Assembly: GCA_900550195.1 (NCBI GenBank)
Contig: URRB01000004.1
Coordinates: 1 to 64,000, forward strand
Direction of reading: 5' to 3'
Source of the DNA: an uncultured Collinsella sp.
GTDB taxonomy: Bacteria > Actinomycetota > Coriobacteriia > Coriobacteriales > Coriobacteriaceae
DNA length: 64,000 nucleotides
The notes beneath the pieces are model-generated. The model saw nothing but the letters and a program-made list of their open reading frames with translations, was not told where the DNA came from and ran no database searches. Position 1 is the first letter of the stretch, and the number at the start of each line of letters is the position of its first letter. Position numbers and translations under genes: made by a program. Positions 41,895 through 50,141 of this stretch are shown in pieces.

Positions 41895-42929
41895 ATGTTC
41901 AATTTCGATGAGCCTCGTTACGAGAAGGTTGTGAGCGATGCCCTCGCTCTCCGTCCTCAGATTGAGGCTGCCGTGGACAAGGTCTGCGAGCAGGGTTATT
42001 CCAACATCTTCTTCATCGGCTGCGGCGGCACCTGGGCCCACACGCTCCCGATGAAGTATTGGGTCGAGACCACCACGGCCGACGTCGACGTCCACTGCGA
42101 GATTGCCGCTGAGTTCCTCGCATGCCCGCCCAAGACCTTCAACAAGGACTCGGTCTGCGTCTTCTCCACCCGTACCGGCACCACCCCCGAGATCATCGAG
42201 GCCGCCAAGTTCTGCCAGGAGCAGGGCGCCCGCACGCTGATGTATGTCTCCAACGACAACACCCCGGCAACCGAGTACGCCGATTACAAGTTCTTCAGCT
42301 TCGCCGAGGACGACGTTCTGTGCGAGGCCATCTACACCTACCAGATCACGCTGGTCGCCCGTTTCCTCAAGAACGCCGGCGCCTTCCCCAAGTACGACAC
42401 CTTCATGGAGGAGTTCGGCAACATCGCTCCGTACCTCATCAAGGCCAAGGACGCTCAGGACGAGCGCTGCGCCGCCATGGCCGAGGACTTCAAGGACACC
42501 GACTACCACATGGTGATCGGCTCCGGCATGCTCTGGGGTGAGGCCTACGACTACGCTATGTGCATCCTCGAGGAGATGCAGTGGATCAAGACCAAGTCCA
42601 TCCACGCCGCCGAGTTCTTCCACGGCACCATCGAGCTGTGCGAGGAGGGCACGAGCCTCATCATGCTCTACGGCGAGGACGACACCCGCAAGCTCATGGA
42701 CCGCGTGGACAACTTCACCCACATGCTCGCCGACGAGAAGGGCGTCCATGTCCGCGTGAACAAGTTCGACACCGCCGAGGTCGAGCTGCCGTTCAGCGAC
42801 CCCGAGTTCCGCAAGATTGTCTCCCCGATGGTCACCTACACCATCACCGAGCGTCTGAGCTGCCATCTCGAGCACGTCCGTAACCACCCGCTTACCACGC
42901 GTCGTTACTATCACCAGATGAACTACTAA
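41895..42929 (+). CDS. SIS-domain deglycase, FrlB-like (paralogue 4)
   Basis: 344 residues. First loop FIGCGGTWAH (about 39-48), second SIS loop STRTGTTPEI (about 92-101), and AEFFHGTIEL near 237-246. The AEFFHGTIE wording differs from the GEYFHGPFE of copies 2 and 3, so it may accept a different glycated amine. Salmonella uses two deglycases (GfrE, GfrF) for glucoselysine and fructoselysine, and the two PTS-linked copies here (2 and 4) could divide work the same way. It ends in RYYHQMNY. TTAGGAG precedes the start. Confidence 0.88.
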   Translation: MFNFDEPRYEKVVSDALALRPQIEAAVDKVCEQGYSNIFFIGCGGTWAHTLPMKYWVETTTADVDVHCEIAAEFLACPPKTFNKDSVCVFSTRTGTTPEIIEAAKFCQEQGARTLMYVSNDNTPATEYADYKFFSFAEDDVLCEAIYTYQITLVARFLKNAGAFPKYDTFMEEFGNIAPYLIKAKDAQDERCAAMAEDFKDTDYHMVIGSGMLWGEAYDYAMCILEEMQWIKTKSIHAAEFFHGTIELCEEGTSLIMLYGEDDTRKLMDRVDNFTHMLADEKGVHVRVNKFDTAEVELPFSDPEFRKIVSPMVTYTITERLSCHLEHVRNHPLTTRRYYHQMNY

Positions 42930-42950
42930 TCCTCTCAAATTGCTGCGGTT

Positions 42951-42989
42951 GTCTGCAGGCGAGCTGCGCAGAACGCCTCGCCTGCAGAC
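42951..42989 (+). other. Stable intra-operon hairpin
   Basis: A perfect 13-bp inverted repeat GTCTGCAGGCGAG / CTCGCCTGCAGAC with a 13-base loop in the 81-base gap between the SIS and EIIC genes. No T-run follows, so it is more likely an mRNA processing or stability element than a full terminator. Confidence 0.6.
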
Positions 42990-43010
42990 CTGTTTCTGGG
43001 GTTGATCGAA

Positions 43011-43784
43011 ATGGTTGTCCAGTATCTTCTAGTTGCACTGGTCGCATTTATTGCGTCCATGGACGAGCAATTATTTGGCATTACGATGCTTGGTCGTCCG
43101 CTGTTTACGAGCCTGTTTGTCGGCTTGATCCTTGGCGATGTCCAGCAGGGCGTTATCGTCGGCGCTGCTTTGGAGTCCATGTTCATGGGCGCCATCATGG
43201 TCGGCGCGGCGGTTCCTCCCGAGGTCTATGCCTCCGGCGTGCTTGGCTGCGCGTTTGCCGTCATTACGGGTACGGGCACGGCAACTGCCGTCGCGCTCGC
43301 CCTTCCCGTCTCCGTCTTCCTTCAGGTGTGGCGCAACTTCTGCTACGCCGTTCCGGGTGCCTTTGCCTGCAAGAAGATTGAGACCGCTCTGGCAAATCGC
43401 GATCTTGCCAAGGCGAACCTGTACCATCTGACCGTCGTGCCGCTGTCGATTGGCATTCCGTCTGCACTGCTGGTGTTTTGCTCGCTGTTCTTTGGTGCCG
43501 ACCTCATCAACAATGCGCTCAACGCGATTCCGCAGTTTGTGATGGACGGCCTCAACGTTGCGTCCGGCGTCATGGTCTGCATCGGCTTCGCTCTTCTTAT
43601 TAGGACCATGGGCGACAACAAGCTTCTTCCCTGGCTGTTCCTGGGATTCATTATGGTCATCTACCTCAAGATGGACGTTGTCGGTGTTGCCGCTGCCGCT
43701 ATCTGCGTCGCGCTGCTCCTGGCCTTCCGCGAGGGCTCGGCCGGTCCGCAGGCGGTTGCCGAGGATGAAGAGGAGGACTTCTAA
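43011..43784 (+). CDS. PTS mannose-family EIIC
   Basis: 257 residues, membrane channel subunit. Hallmarks are the GRPLFTSLFVGLILGDVQQG stretch (near 28-47) and MVGAAVPPEVYASGVLGCAFA. The ATG at 43011 has TGGGG 9 bases before; a TTG at 43002 is an alternative. Its stop codon overlaps the EIID start by one base. The acidic tail (EDEEEDF) resembles that of the EIIC in the first cluster. Confidence 0.92.
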   Translation: MVVQYLLVALVAFIASMDEQLFGITMLGRPLFTSLFVGLILGDVQQGVIVGAALESMFMGAIMVGAAVPPEVYASGVLGCAFAVITGTGTATAVALALPVSVFLQVWRNFCYAVPGAFACKKIETALANRDLAKANLYHLTVVPLSIGIPSALLVFCSLFFGADLINNALNAIPQFVMDGLNVASGVMVCIGFALLIRTMGDNKLLPWLFLGFIMVIYLKMDVVGVAAAAICVALLLAFREGSAGPQAVAEDEEEDF

Positions 43785-44632
43785 TGGCTACCCAGAACAC
43801 CGATCTCAAAGAGGCCAAGAAGGACGCGATTATGACTCCCGATATGTATCGGAGCATGTTCCTTCGCCAGTTTACGAGCCAGTGCTCGCAGTCGTACGAC
43901 AAGATGATGGCAATGGGCTTCATGTACACCATTCAGAAGCCCCTGCGAAAGATCTATCCCAACGACGACGATTACTATGCGGCGCTTGATCGCCATACCG
44001 AGTTCTTTAACATCACGCCTCATGTGCTTCCGTTTGTAGCCGGCCTAACGGTTTCGATGGAAGAGCAGGCGGCTGCCGATAAGAACTTCGACACGTCCTC
44101 GATTAACGCCATGAAGGTCGGCCTCATGGGACCGCTTTCCGGCATCGGCGATTCGTTCTACTGGGGTACGTTCCGCGTGGTCGCCGCCGGCATTGGTATT
44201 GGCATCGCGTCGACGGGCAACCCGCTCGGCCCCATCGTGTACGCGCTCATCTACTCCGTGATTAACTTTGCAACGCGTATCGTCGCCGCCCATCTGGGAT
44301 ACGACCTGGGAACCAAGTTCCTGCAGCAGTCCGAAGAGAACAACCTTATGTCTCGCATGACGCATGCTGCCGGCGTTCTCGGAATGACCGTTATCGGCGC
44401 AATGATTGCGGCACAGGTCTCGCTGTCCACAGCTTTGACCTTTGATGTGGGTGGTTCGGAGATTGTCCTGCAGGATCTGTTCGATTCGATCTTCCCCGGT
44501 CTGCTGCCCTTGCTGGCAACGTTCGCTTGCGTTGCCCTCTATAAAAAGGGTGTCAAGACCATTTGGATTATTATTGGTATCTTCGCGATCTGCATCATCG
44601 GAACGGGCTTGGGAGTGTTCGCGGCGGCGTAA
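43784..44632 (+). CDS. PTS mannose-family EIID
   Basis: 282 residues. The EIID core GLMGPLSGIGDSFYWGTFR is clear, with the N-terminal FLRQFTSQCSQSYDKMMAMGF and C-terminal membrane helices. It overlaps EIIC by one base (TAATG), so the two are translationally coupled. A terminator follows 57 bases later, ending the second catabolic cluster. Confidence 0.92.
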   Translation: MATQNTDLKEAKKDAIMTPDMYRSMFLRQFTSQCSQSYDKMMAMGFMYTIQKPLRKIYPNDDDYYAALDRHTEFFNITPHVLPFVAGLTVSMEEQAAADKNFDTSSINAMKVGLMGPLSGIGDSFYWGTFRVVAAGIGIGIASTGNPLGPIVYALIYSVINFATRIVAAHLGYDLGTKFLQQSEENNLMSRMTHAAGVLGMTVIGAMIAAQVSLSTALTFDVGGSEIVLQDLFDSIFPGLLPLLATFACVALYKKGVKTIWIIIGIFAICIIGTGLGVFAAA

Positions 44633-44689
44633 TGTTGACTGCTATGCTCGCGCGTTGGATAACTAACTGACCGTTTGAAAACGGGGCTC

Positions 44690-44714
44690 GGCGTAAGGCC
44701 GGCCCCGTTTTTTG
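44690..44714 (+). terminator. Terminator of the second PTS cluster
   Basis: AACGGGGCTCGGC / GCCGGCCCCGTT stem with a short loop and six T residues. Confidence 0.88.
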
Positions 44715-44786
44715 TTTGAGGGATTTTCCGACCGTCCAAAAATCCACGCCCATGCATCACTCACACATCTCTCATCTCTCATTCCT

Positions 44787-45004
44787 CACTAATACGAGAG
44801 ATAACAGAAAGACGAGAGATAAATATGAGAGATAACTGATCAGCAAAGAGACAGGCAATCATGGTATTGTCTCAATACTGATTGTTCTACCAGCAAAAAC
44901 ATGTTTAAATGAAACAAATGGCAGACATCTTATCTTTCATCTCTCACTTATCTCTAATATGAGAGATAGCAGTAAGATGAGAGATAATTACGAGAGATAA
45001 CTGA
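44787..45004 (+). repeat. Duplicated three-iteron array (GAGAGATA) upstream of AlbA_2 gene
   Basis: Two 53-base modules, 44787-44839 and 44952-45004, each hold three GAGAGATA units with identical spacing of 18 then 13 bases (starts 44796, 44814, 44827 and 44961, 44979, 44992) and end in AACTGA. Reverse units ATCTCTC flank them (44767, 44774, 44939). The 113 bases between the modules are unrelated. The 430-base gap 44633-45062 holds only this and the PTS terminator. It is probably a multi-site operator for the next gene's product. Confidence 0.85.
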
Positions 45005-45062
45005 GAGACGAAGGAAATCTATTCGCGGCATTCTCCGCCGGGCCGAGCGAAAGGACATGCAG

Positions 45063-46529
45063 ATGAACGAAAACGAGCTGACCGGTCTGCTCGAGTCTTT
45101 AAAGCGCATGGGCTCGGACGATCTTAACGTCGAGGTCAAGGAGAGCGCCACGACGCTTTCCCGCGACGTATGGGAAACGGTTAGCGCATTCGCGAATACC
45201 GCTGGCGGAATTATCGTGCTCGGCGTGAGCGAGCGCGCGGGCTTTGTCCCGGTTGAGAACTTTGAGACCGAGAAGGTGCTCAACCAATTCGTAGCGGGCA
45301 TGGGTGATGCCGGCGGTCGCGGAAAACTGGCCAATCCGCCCAAATACACCATTGAACGCGTGGAGCTCCAGGGCACCGTGGTTCTGGTCATCACGATTGA
45401 GGAGCTCGACCCGTCGAGCAAGCCGTGTTATGTCATAGAGCGGGGCGCTCAAGGCGGCAGCTACAAACGCATCGATGACAAAGATGTTCCGCTCTCGTCG
45501 ACCGAGGTCCTGTCCTTGTCATCGTATGAACGGACGAGCCCCAGTGATCGCGATGCAGTACCCGGCGCGGTCGCAGGCGATCTTGACGAGGCCCTGGTCG
45601 ACCGCACGATAGAGCGTGCTTTCTCGCTGACACCCCGTGCAATGCGCGGCGCGCCGGACAAGAAAACGAAGCTGGAGCGCCTGAATTTCCTCGACTCCCA
45701 GGGCAATGTTACTAAGGCCGGGCTCCTGGCCGCGGGTGCCTATCCTCAGCAGTTCTATCCCAAGCTCTTTATCGATGTGGCGGTCTATGCCGGAACGCAG
45801 AAGGGCGCGGCGGGGTCGTTGAGGTTCATGGACCGTACGATCTGCGAGGGAACGTTGGGCGAAATGATCTCGGATGCCGTCGCGGCAATCGCCAAGAATT
45901 TGCGGCGAACCTCGACGATCCAAGGCGTCTCGCGTGTCGACTCGCTGGAGATTCCCGAGGAAGTCCTGCGCGAGGCAATCGCCAACGCCGTAATCCACCG
46001 AGAATACGGAGATCGGTTCTGTGGACAATCGATTACCGTCGACGTCTTTGACGATCGTGTCGAGGTGACGAATCCTGGCGGCCTATACGGAGGAAAGACT
46101 CGCGAGAACCTGTTTGACGGCAGCTCCCGATGTCGCAATGCGACGCTTGTGAAGCTCATGTCGCTTGCCCCATTGCCCGACGGCGCGGGCTCTCCTGCCG
46201 AAGGCAACGGGTCGGGCATTCCAATGATGCTCGATGCCATGCGTGCGCAAGGTCTGGCCGAGCCATTGTTTAGCCCGGGTTTCGACCGGTTTAAGGTTGT
46301 CCTCTACCGAGCGAAGGTTGAGCAAATCGATCATGGCGGGGACTTAATTGTGGCGGCACTCAAACGCTACGGCGAGCTGGGGACGCGTGAGCTGGCAGAA
46401 CGTACGGGGCTTACAATTTCCCAGGTTAGGTCGCGCGTCAACGCGCTCATTGCTCAAGGCGAGCTTGAGCCCACGGCGCCGTCGACAAGCCGCAACCGCA
46501 AATATCGACTGTCAGAGCGCGTGGAATAA
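45063..46529 (+). CDS. AlbA_2 domain ATP-binding regulator
   Basis: 488 residues. The N-terminal Schlafen-type AlbA_2 domain (about 18-130: NVEVKESATTLSRDVWETVSAFANTAGGIIVLGV) is followed by a GHKL-like ATPase region (about 295-400: LREAIANAVIHREY, VEVTNPGGLYGG, GNGSGIPMMLDAM). A C-terminal winged helix (about 425-480: LGTRELAERTGLTISQVRSRVNALI) ends it. This common bacterial family is annotated as putative transcriptional regulators; some members lie in defence islands. GAAAGGA favours the ATG at 45063 over 45057. The duplicated GAGAGATA array just upstream suggests it regulates itself. Confidence 0.85.
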   Translation: MNENELTGLLESLKRMGSDDLNVEVKESATTLSRDVWETVSAFANTAGGIIVLGVSERAGFVPVENFETEKVLNQFVAGMGDAGGRGKLANPPKYTIERVELQGTVVLVITIEELDPSSKPCYVIERGAQGGSYKRIDDKDVPLSSTEVLSLSSYERTSPSDRDAVPGAVAGDLDEALVDRTIERAFSLTPRAMRGAPDKKTKLERLNFLDSQGNVTKAGLLAAGAYPQQFYPKLFIDVAVYAGTQKGAAGSLRFMDRTICEGTLGEMISDAVAAIAKNLRRTSTIQGVSRVDSLEIPEEVLREAIANAVIHREYGDRFCGQSITVDVFDDRVEVTNPGGLYGGKTRENLFDGSSRCRNATLVKLMSLAPLPDGAGSPAEGNGSGIPMMLDAMRAQGLAEPLFSPGFDRFKVVLYRAKVEQIDHGGDLIVAALKRYGELGTRELAERTGLTISQVRSRVNALIAQGELEPTAPSTSRNRKYRLSERVE

Positions 46530-46629
46530 ATGCGTTAGTGGACGAGGCGACTCAATAATCGACCCTCGATTGGCGCCCACTAAGGTAAAGCGGTTGTTGC
46601 CCAGTCGACGGTGATGCTAAAGACTCGGC

Positions 46630-47121
46630 TTACGCCGGCATGGCCCCGAACCCGTCTATCAAGAACAGCCTAAGAACCAGCTTGATGACATTTCCCGGTT
46701 TGACTTCAGCCGTGCCAAAGACGCTGCGCTCGGCGAGCTCGCTGCAGTATGCATAGATGTCGCGGATAAGGTCCGCGCCCGAGAGCGTAAACATGTAGCC
46801 TGCGTCCGAAAGCGCATTGGGCGCGGCAGGCAACTTGGCCATGTGACAGAACGTTTGCAGATCGGGCGCCATAACGTTCTGGTAGTCGAGGTGGCCGTTG
46901 GCATCCTGCGCGGCAAGCTCCAATTGGCGCACAAAATCCAGCGCCGCCGCTAACACAAAGCTCGGCGTAGGCGCATTGACGTCCTGGGTGGTCGCCACAA
47001 GCCTGCCCGCTGCCTGCGTGATAAGCCAGGCGACCTCGCGCTGGCAGCGCACGGCCTTGCGCGTAACCGGCTTGATGGACGAAGAAGAAACGCTCCCCTT
47101 AGGCGGATTCGAAGCAGCCAT
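46630..47121 (-). CDS. Hypothetical protein
   Basis: 163 residues, not recognised. It appears soluble and largely helical, with no signal peptide, no membrane segment and no cysteine motif. The N-terminal 20 residues are serine/lysine-rich and probably disordered. GGGAGG at a good distance from the ATG at 47121 supports translation. It is convergent with the AlbA_2 gene and divergent from the HNH nuclease gene. The inverted repeat TTAGTGG/CCACTAA (46535-46582) lies in the convergent gap. Confidence 0.6.
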   Translation of the reverse strand: MAASNPPKGSVSSSSIKPVTRKAVRCQREVAWLITQAAGRLVATTQDVNAPTPSFVLAAALDFVRQLELAAQDANGHLDYQNVMAPDLQTFCHMAKLPAAPNALSDAGYMFTLSGADLIRDIYAYCSELAERSVFGTAEVKPGNVIKLVLRLFLIDGFGAMPA

Positions 47122-47336
47122 AAGACCCTCCCATGAACGACCCGGCCCAACAAGCCCGGATGAAACACGTGCTACATCAGTATACAGGGAAGTGGGGTAG
47201 CGGGGTACAAGCGCGCCAGCGGCAAACCGAGAGCATCAACGATGTGCCGATCGCGGAATGAGATCTCGTAATAATTGACTTCCGGCCATATTATTGAGGG
47301 GCATGACTCGCGTTCGTATGGTTGTAGGTGCTGGCG

Positions 47337-48419
47337 ATGAACGACATTGACCTTGCTGTTCCGTTGATGGATGGACCAAGCTATGACCGCGCCTGCAGTC
47401 TCGTGCCTTCCGAATACGTTGAGGCATGGGAGTGGTTTCTGGGTGAGGAACAGCGCGGCGGCGTTTGGACCAGCCTTCCGCACCACACCAAGGAAGATAG
47501 CCCTCAGTATCAGTATCGTTTGAGAATTGGCTCGGTCTTCTTTCCCGTAACGCGGGATTCAGGGATCTTCTGGCCGGGCCAGGATCGGGTGAAGCAAGAT
47601 CCCAATAAGATCTTTGCGCTTTCGGTCCATAACTCTAAAAAGAGCTTCTACACCGATGTGCCTCCGCTCTATTTGGACGATGGCACGTGGGTCATTAAGT
47701 ATTCGGTTCAAGCGCCAGGCGCCGTTGGTTCTCGAGACCAAGACTATAACCGTAAAATGCTCAACTGCATGGAATGTGGCGTTCCGGTCGGAGTCATATT
47801 TGCAACCGAGGTGGGCTATAAGGTGCTCGGCCTTGCGTTTGTTGAGCGGTTCGAGCCCGAAAACGGATGGTTTGTTCTGCACGGTCCTGTTCATAAAGGC
47901 GGACCGGACCCTCGTTTTGCACCCGACATGAGTTATCTGAAGCACATGCCCGTCGATATTGAGTTTGCCGGACAGGGTGCGACCGACGACGAAAAGGTCC
48001 GCTATGCGTTAAGGCGCGAGCGATTGGGGCAGCAATGGTTCCGCAAGCAGCTCGTTGCCGCCTATGACGGCCGTTGCGCGGTGTCGGACTGCGGCGTCAG
48101 CGAAGCTCTGGAGGCTGCACATATCGAGAATTACTCGGGACCCAAATCGCAGGTTGCCAGCAATGGCATTCTGCTTCGTCGCGATCTTCATTCCCTATTT
48201 GATGCTCACCTGATTTCGTTTGAGCCTGTTTGCGGCGAATATCGGCTGTGCGGATCGTACCTGCTGGATAAGACCGACTACGCTTCCTTTGCGGGTGCGA
48301 CGCTAAGGCAGCCGAATGAGCGTCAGTGGCGACCCAATACGGTGTTTCTTGAGGCCCATCGCATTGAGTTCGATCGCTCGGAAAAGAAGCGTGAAAAGGC
48401 GGGGCTTCTGCCGTATTAG
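47337..48419 (+). CDS. HNH endonuclease with SRA-like N-terminal domain
   Basis: About 360 residues. The C-terminal HNH nuclease (about 235-290) shows the zinc cysteines (GRCAVSDCGVSEA), the AHI histidine, SNGILL asparagine and LHSLFD histidine. The N-terminal two thirds have the YDG/SRA-like pattern: YRLRIGSVFFPVTRDSGI, and DYNRKMLNCMECGVPVGVIFA. SRA-HNH proteins such as ScoMcrA and TagI relatives cut DNA carrying modified bases, so a modification-dependent restriction role is likely. No methylase is adjacent, as expected for that type. The start is ATG 47337 (GTG 47328 possible). Confidence 0.78.
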   Translation: MNDIDLAVPLMDGPSYDRACSLVPSEYVEAWEWFLGEEQRGGVWTSLPHHTKEDSPQYQYRLRIGSVFFPVTRDSGIFWPGQDRVKQDPNKIFALSVHNSKKSFYTDVPPLYLDDGTWVIKYSVQAPGAVGSRDQDYNRKMLNCMECGVPVGVIFATEVGYKVLGLAFVERFEPENGWFVLHGPVHKGGPDPRFAPDMSYLKHMPVDIEFAGQGATDDEKVRYALRRERLGQQWFRKQLVAAYDGRCAVSDCGVSEALEAAHIENYSGPKSQVASNGILLRRDLHSLFDAHLISFEPVCGEYRLCGSYLLDKTDYASFAGATLRQPNERQWRPNTVFLEAHRIEFDRSEKKREKAGLLPY

Positions 48420-48541
48420 CGTATTTGGCTTTGGCATTCTTTGACGATCGTGTTGTTTGATCGGATCGCGTGGCGATACAATCTCGCGCACGCCCGCCGG
48501 TGCATGCTCTTCCTGTTTTGTATAGCGAGAGGGGAGCGTGT

Positions 48542-48826
48542 ATGAGCTGGCGAGGCGATATTGCGATGGGGAAGTACGGAAAACTGCCGTGTGCCCTTAT
48601 AGACAACAATATGTTTCCGAGCGTAGAGGTTGATTGCGGGTCGTTTGTCGTCACCTGCCCTTGCTGCGGCTCGCAAATACCGTGTCTCGACATTCGGTTC
48701 ATCGATGCGCGCGACAGACTCAGCGACGAAGTGAGAAAACAGACAGGCGTTCATATGCCGGTGTATCCGGAGAAATGCCCTGTTTGTGGCCTCGATATCG
48801 TGTATGACGCCGGCGACGAGGGATAG
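48542..48826 (+). CDS. Small CxxC protein of unknown function
   Basis: 94 residues. Two cysteine pairs, CPCCGSQIPC (about 39-48) and CPVCGLD (about 78-84), form a probable zinc ribbon. GAGGGGAG precedes the ATG at 48542. It lies 122 bases after the SRA-HNH gene in the same direction and could be a partner, but nothing beyond position supports this. Confidence 0.65.
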   Translation: MSWRGDIAMGKYGKLPCALIDNNMFPSVEVDCGSFVVTCPCCGSQIPCLDIRFIDARDRLSDEVRKQTGVHMPVYPEKCPVCGLDIVYDAGDEG

Positions 48827-48864
48827 GTGATGCGGAGGAGCTGGCTGTGAAGGCTTCTCCGTCT

Positions 48865-49551
48865 CTACAAATAAATCCCCTCACCGAGTTGCTTGTGGAA
48901 CTCGGCGTGATGGTCGCGTGCCCAGGTAAAGAGCGCCTGGTCAAAGTCGGTACGCGTGGCCGGGACGCCAAAGACGCCGGCAACTTCGACGCGTATAAAC
49001 TCCAGTGCCGGCAGCTTGTTGATGGCAGTGAGGGCAAACGGGGACGAGGGCTCCTCGAACAGATAGCGGCTGCCTTGCAGCGCGTCGCAACTGGTGCACG
49101 TGTTGCCGAGCGACGGGGCTTTGGAGGCTCGCGCGCCTACGGGCTTGTAGCCGCAGCGCTTATGAAGGTAGTCGCGGATCTCGCCCGGCACGCAGCCAAG
49201 AGCGGGCACGATGGCGAGTGCGTTGGCGTTGGCCGTGTCGATGGCAAGGTGCCCGGATTCGTTGGGCGCATGCGCGATGACGATTCTCTCGTCGTTATCG
49301 GCTCGATAGGGAATGCCGAAGGCCGCGACCGAGGTCTCTTTGTGACATTTCCAGCACTCGCGCTTGCCCAGTACTAGATATATATACGGCGCTGAGGGGT
49401 CGGATCGGTCAACACCGGGCAGCCACTCGGCAAAGGGCTCGGGGTTGACGCCGCTGGGTACATACCAGATCTTCTTGGTCCGGTCCCATTTGGCGCCCAG
49501 CGCCTTGGCTTCTTCTTTGTGCGAAAAGGGGACATCGAGCTCGGTGCGCAT
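48865..49551 (-). CDS. DUF5710-domain protein
   Basis: 228 residues. The first 50 (RTELDVPFSHKEEAKALGAKWDRTKKIWYVP) match the short DUF5710/primase-associated domain found in plasmid TraC-like primases and assorted nucleic-acid proteins. The middle holds a CWKCHKETS pair and a later CTSC pair, possibly one zinc site. Function unknown. AAGGAG supports the start at 49551. It is convergent with the CxxC gene. Confidence 0.72.
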   Translation of the reverse strand: MRTELDVPFSHKEEAKALGAKWDRTKKIWYVPSGVNPEPFAEWLPGVDRSDPSAPYIYLVLGKRECWKCHKETSVAAFGIPYRADNDERIVIAHAPNESGHLAIDTANANALAIVPALGCVPGEIRDYLHKRCGYKPVGARASKAPSLGNTCTSCDALQGSRYLFEEPSSPFALTAINKLPALEFIRVEVAGVFGVPATRTDFDQALFTWARDHHAEFHKQLGEGIYL

Positions 49552-49732
49552 GGCGGCTCCTTGGTGCTGCAGGTGCAAGTGGCTCAAGGATACCGCAGGG
49601 CGCAGACATCGCGGCGTTTTGCTGAGAAGTTGCGGTGCGGACTGATTGGTTATGCCGATGGATAGATCGGCAAGTAGATGGTCGGCTTTTGGCTAGTTGG
49701 GCGGTTGGAGCTGCCAGCTGATTTGGCGACAT

Positions 49733-49768
49733 AAAACAAAACAGCCCAGAGGACATAGCCTCTGAGCT
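49733..49768 (-). terminator. Terminator of tRNA-Val
   Basis: On the minus strand AGCTCAGAGG / CCTCTGGGCT forms a 10-bp stem followed by GTTTTGTTTT. Confidence 0.85.
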
Positions 49769-49777
49769 GCGAACATT

Positions 49778-49852
49778 TGGTGGGCGTTAGAAGATTTGAA
49801 CTTCTGACCTCTTCCGTGTCAGGGAAGCGCTCTCCCCCTGAGCTAAACGCCC
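49778..49852 (-). tRNA. tRNA-Val (anticodon GAC)
   Basis: On the minus strand: acceptor GGGCGTT / AACGCCC, anticodon stem CTTCC/GGAAG around CTGACAC with anticodon GAC (plus-strand 49818-49820), T-loop GTTCAAATC, encoded CCA (49778-49780). A promoter and a terminator flank it. Confidence 0.97.
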
Positions 49853-49881
49853 GATCAAGTGTGCGCAAGCGCGCAAGGGAT

Positions 49882-49910
49882 AATATAACGGAGCCTGAAC
49901 TCGGTGGCAA
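49882..49910 (-). promoter_or_regulatory. Promoter of tRNA-Val
   Basis: Minus strand: -35 TTGCCA (49905-49910), 17-bp spacer, -10 TATATT (49882-49887), 30 bases before the tRNA. The rest of the gap to 50141 shows no gene. Confidence 0.75.
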
Positions 49911-50141
49911 GAACATTTTTAAAAATCGCTTACATTGTGGAATTCGGGGGCTTTGTCGTATCCATTTCAAAAGAGCCTGCTGCCGCGATTTGGCTGTCGC
50001 ATAATGCAAGGCCATTGCGGTATCGAGCTATGGAAAGACGCCTGCGGAATTGTCCTACCGATAAGCGGACAAGCCTCCAGCTGGTGACTTCGCCGTGGTA
50101 AGGTAAGCCGAATTGTTTCCAGGCTGTTTCGGGGGAGTGGA

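Noticed and set aside
44787..45004. GAGAGATA array considered as a CRISPR array
   Set aside because: Units are 8 bases with gaps of only 5-10 bases, there are no spacer-sized unique segments, and no cas genes are present. The architecture is that of an operator array.
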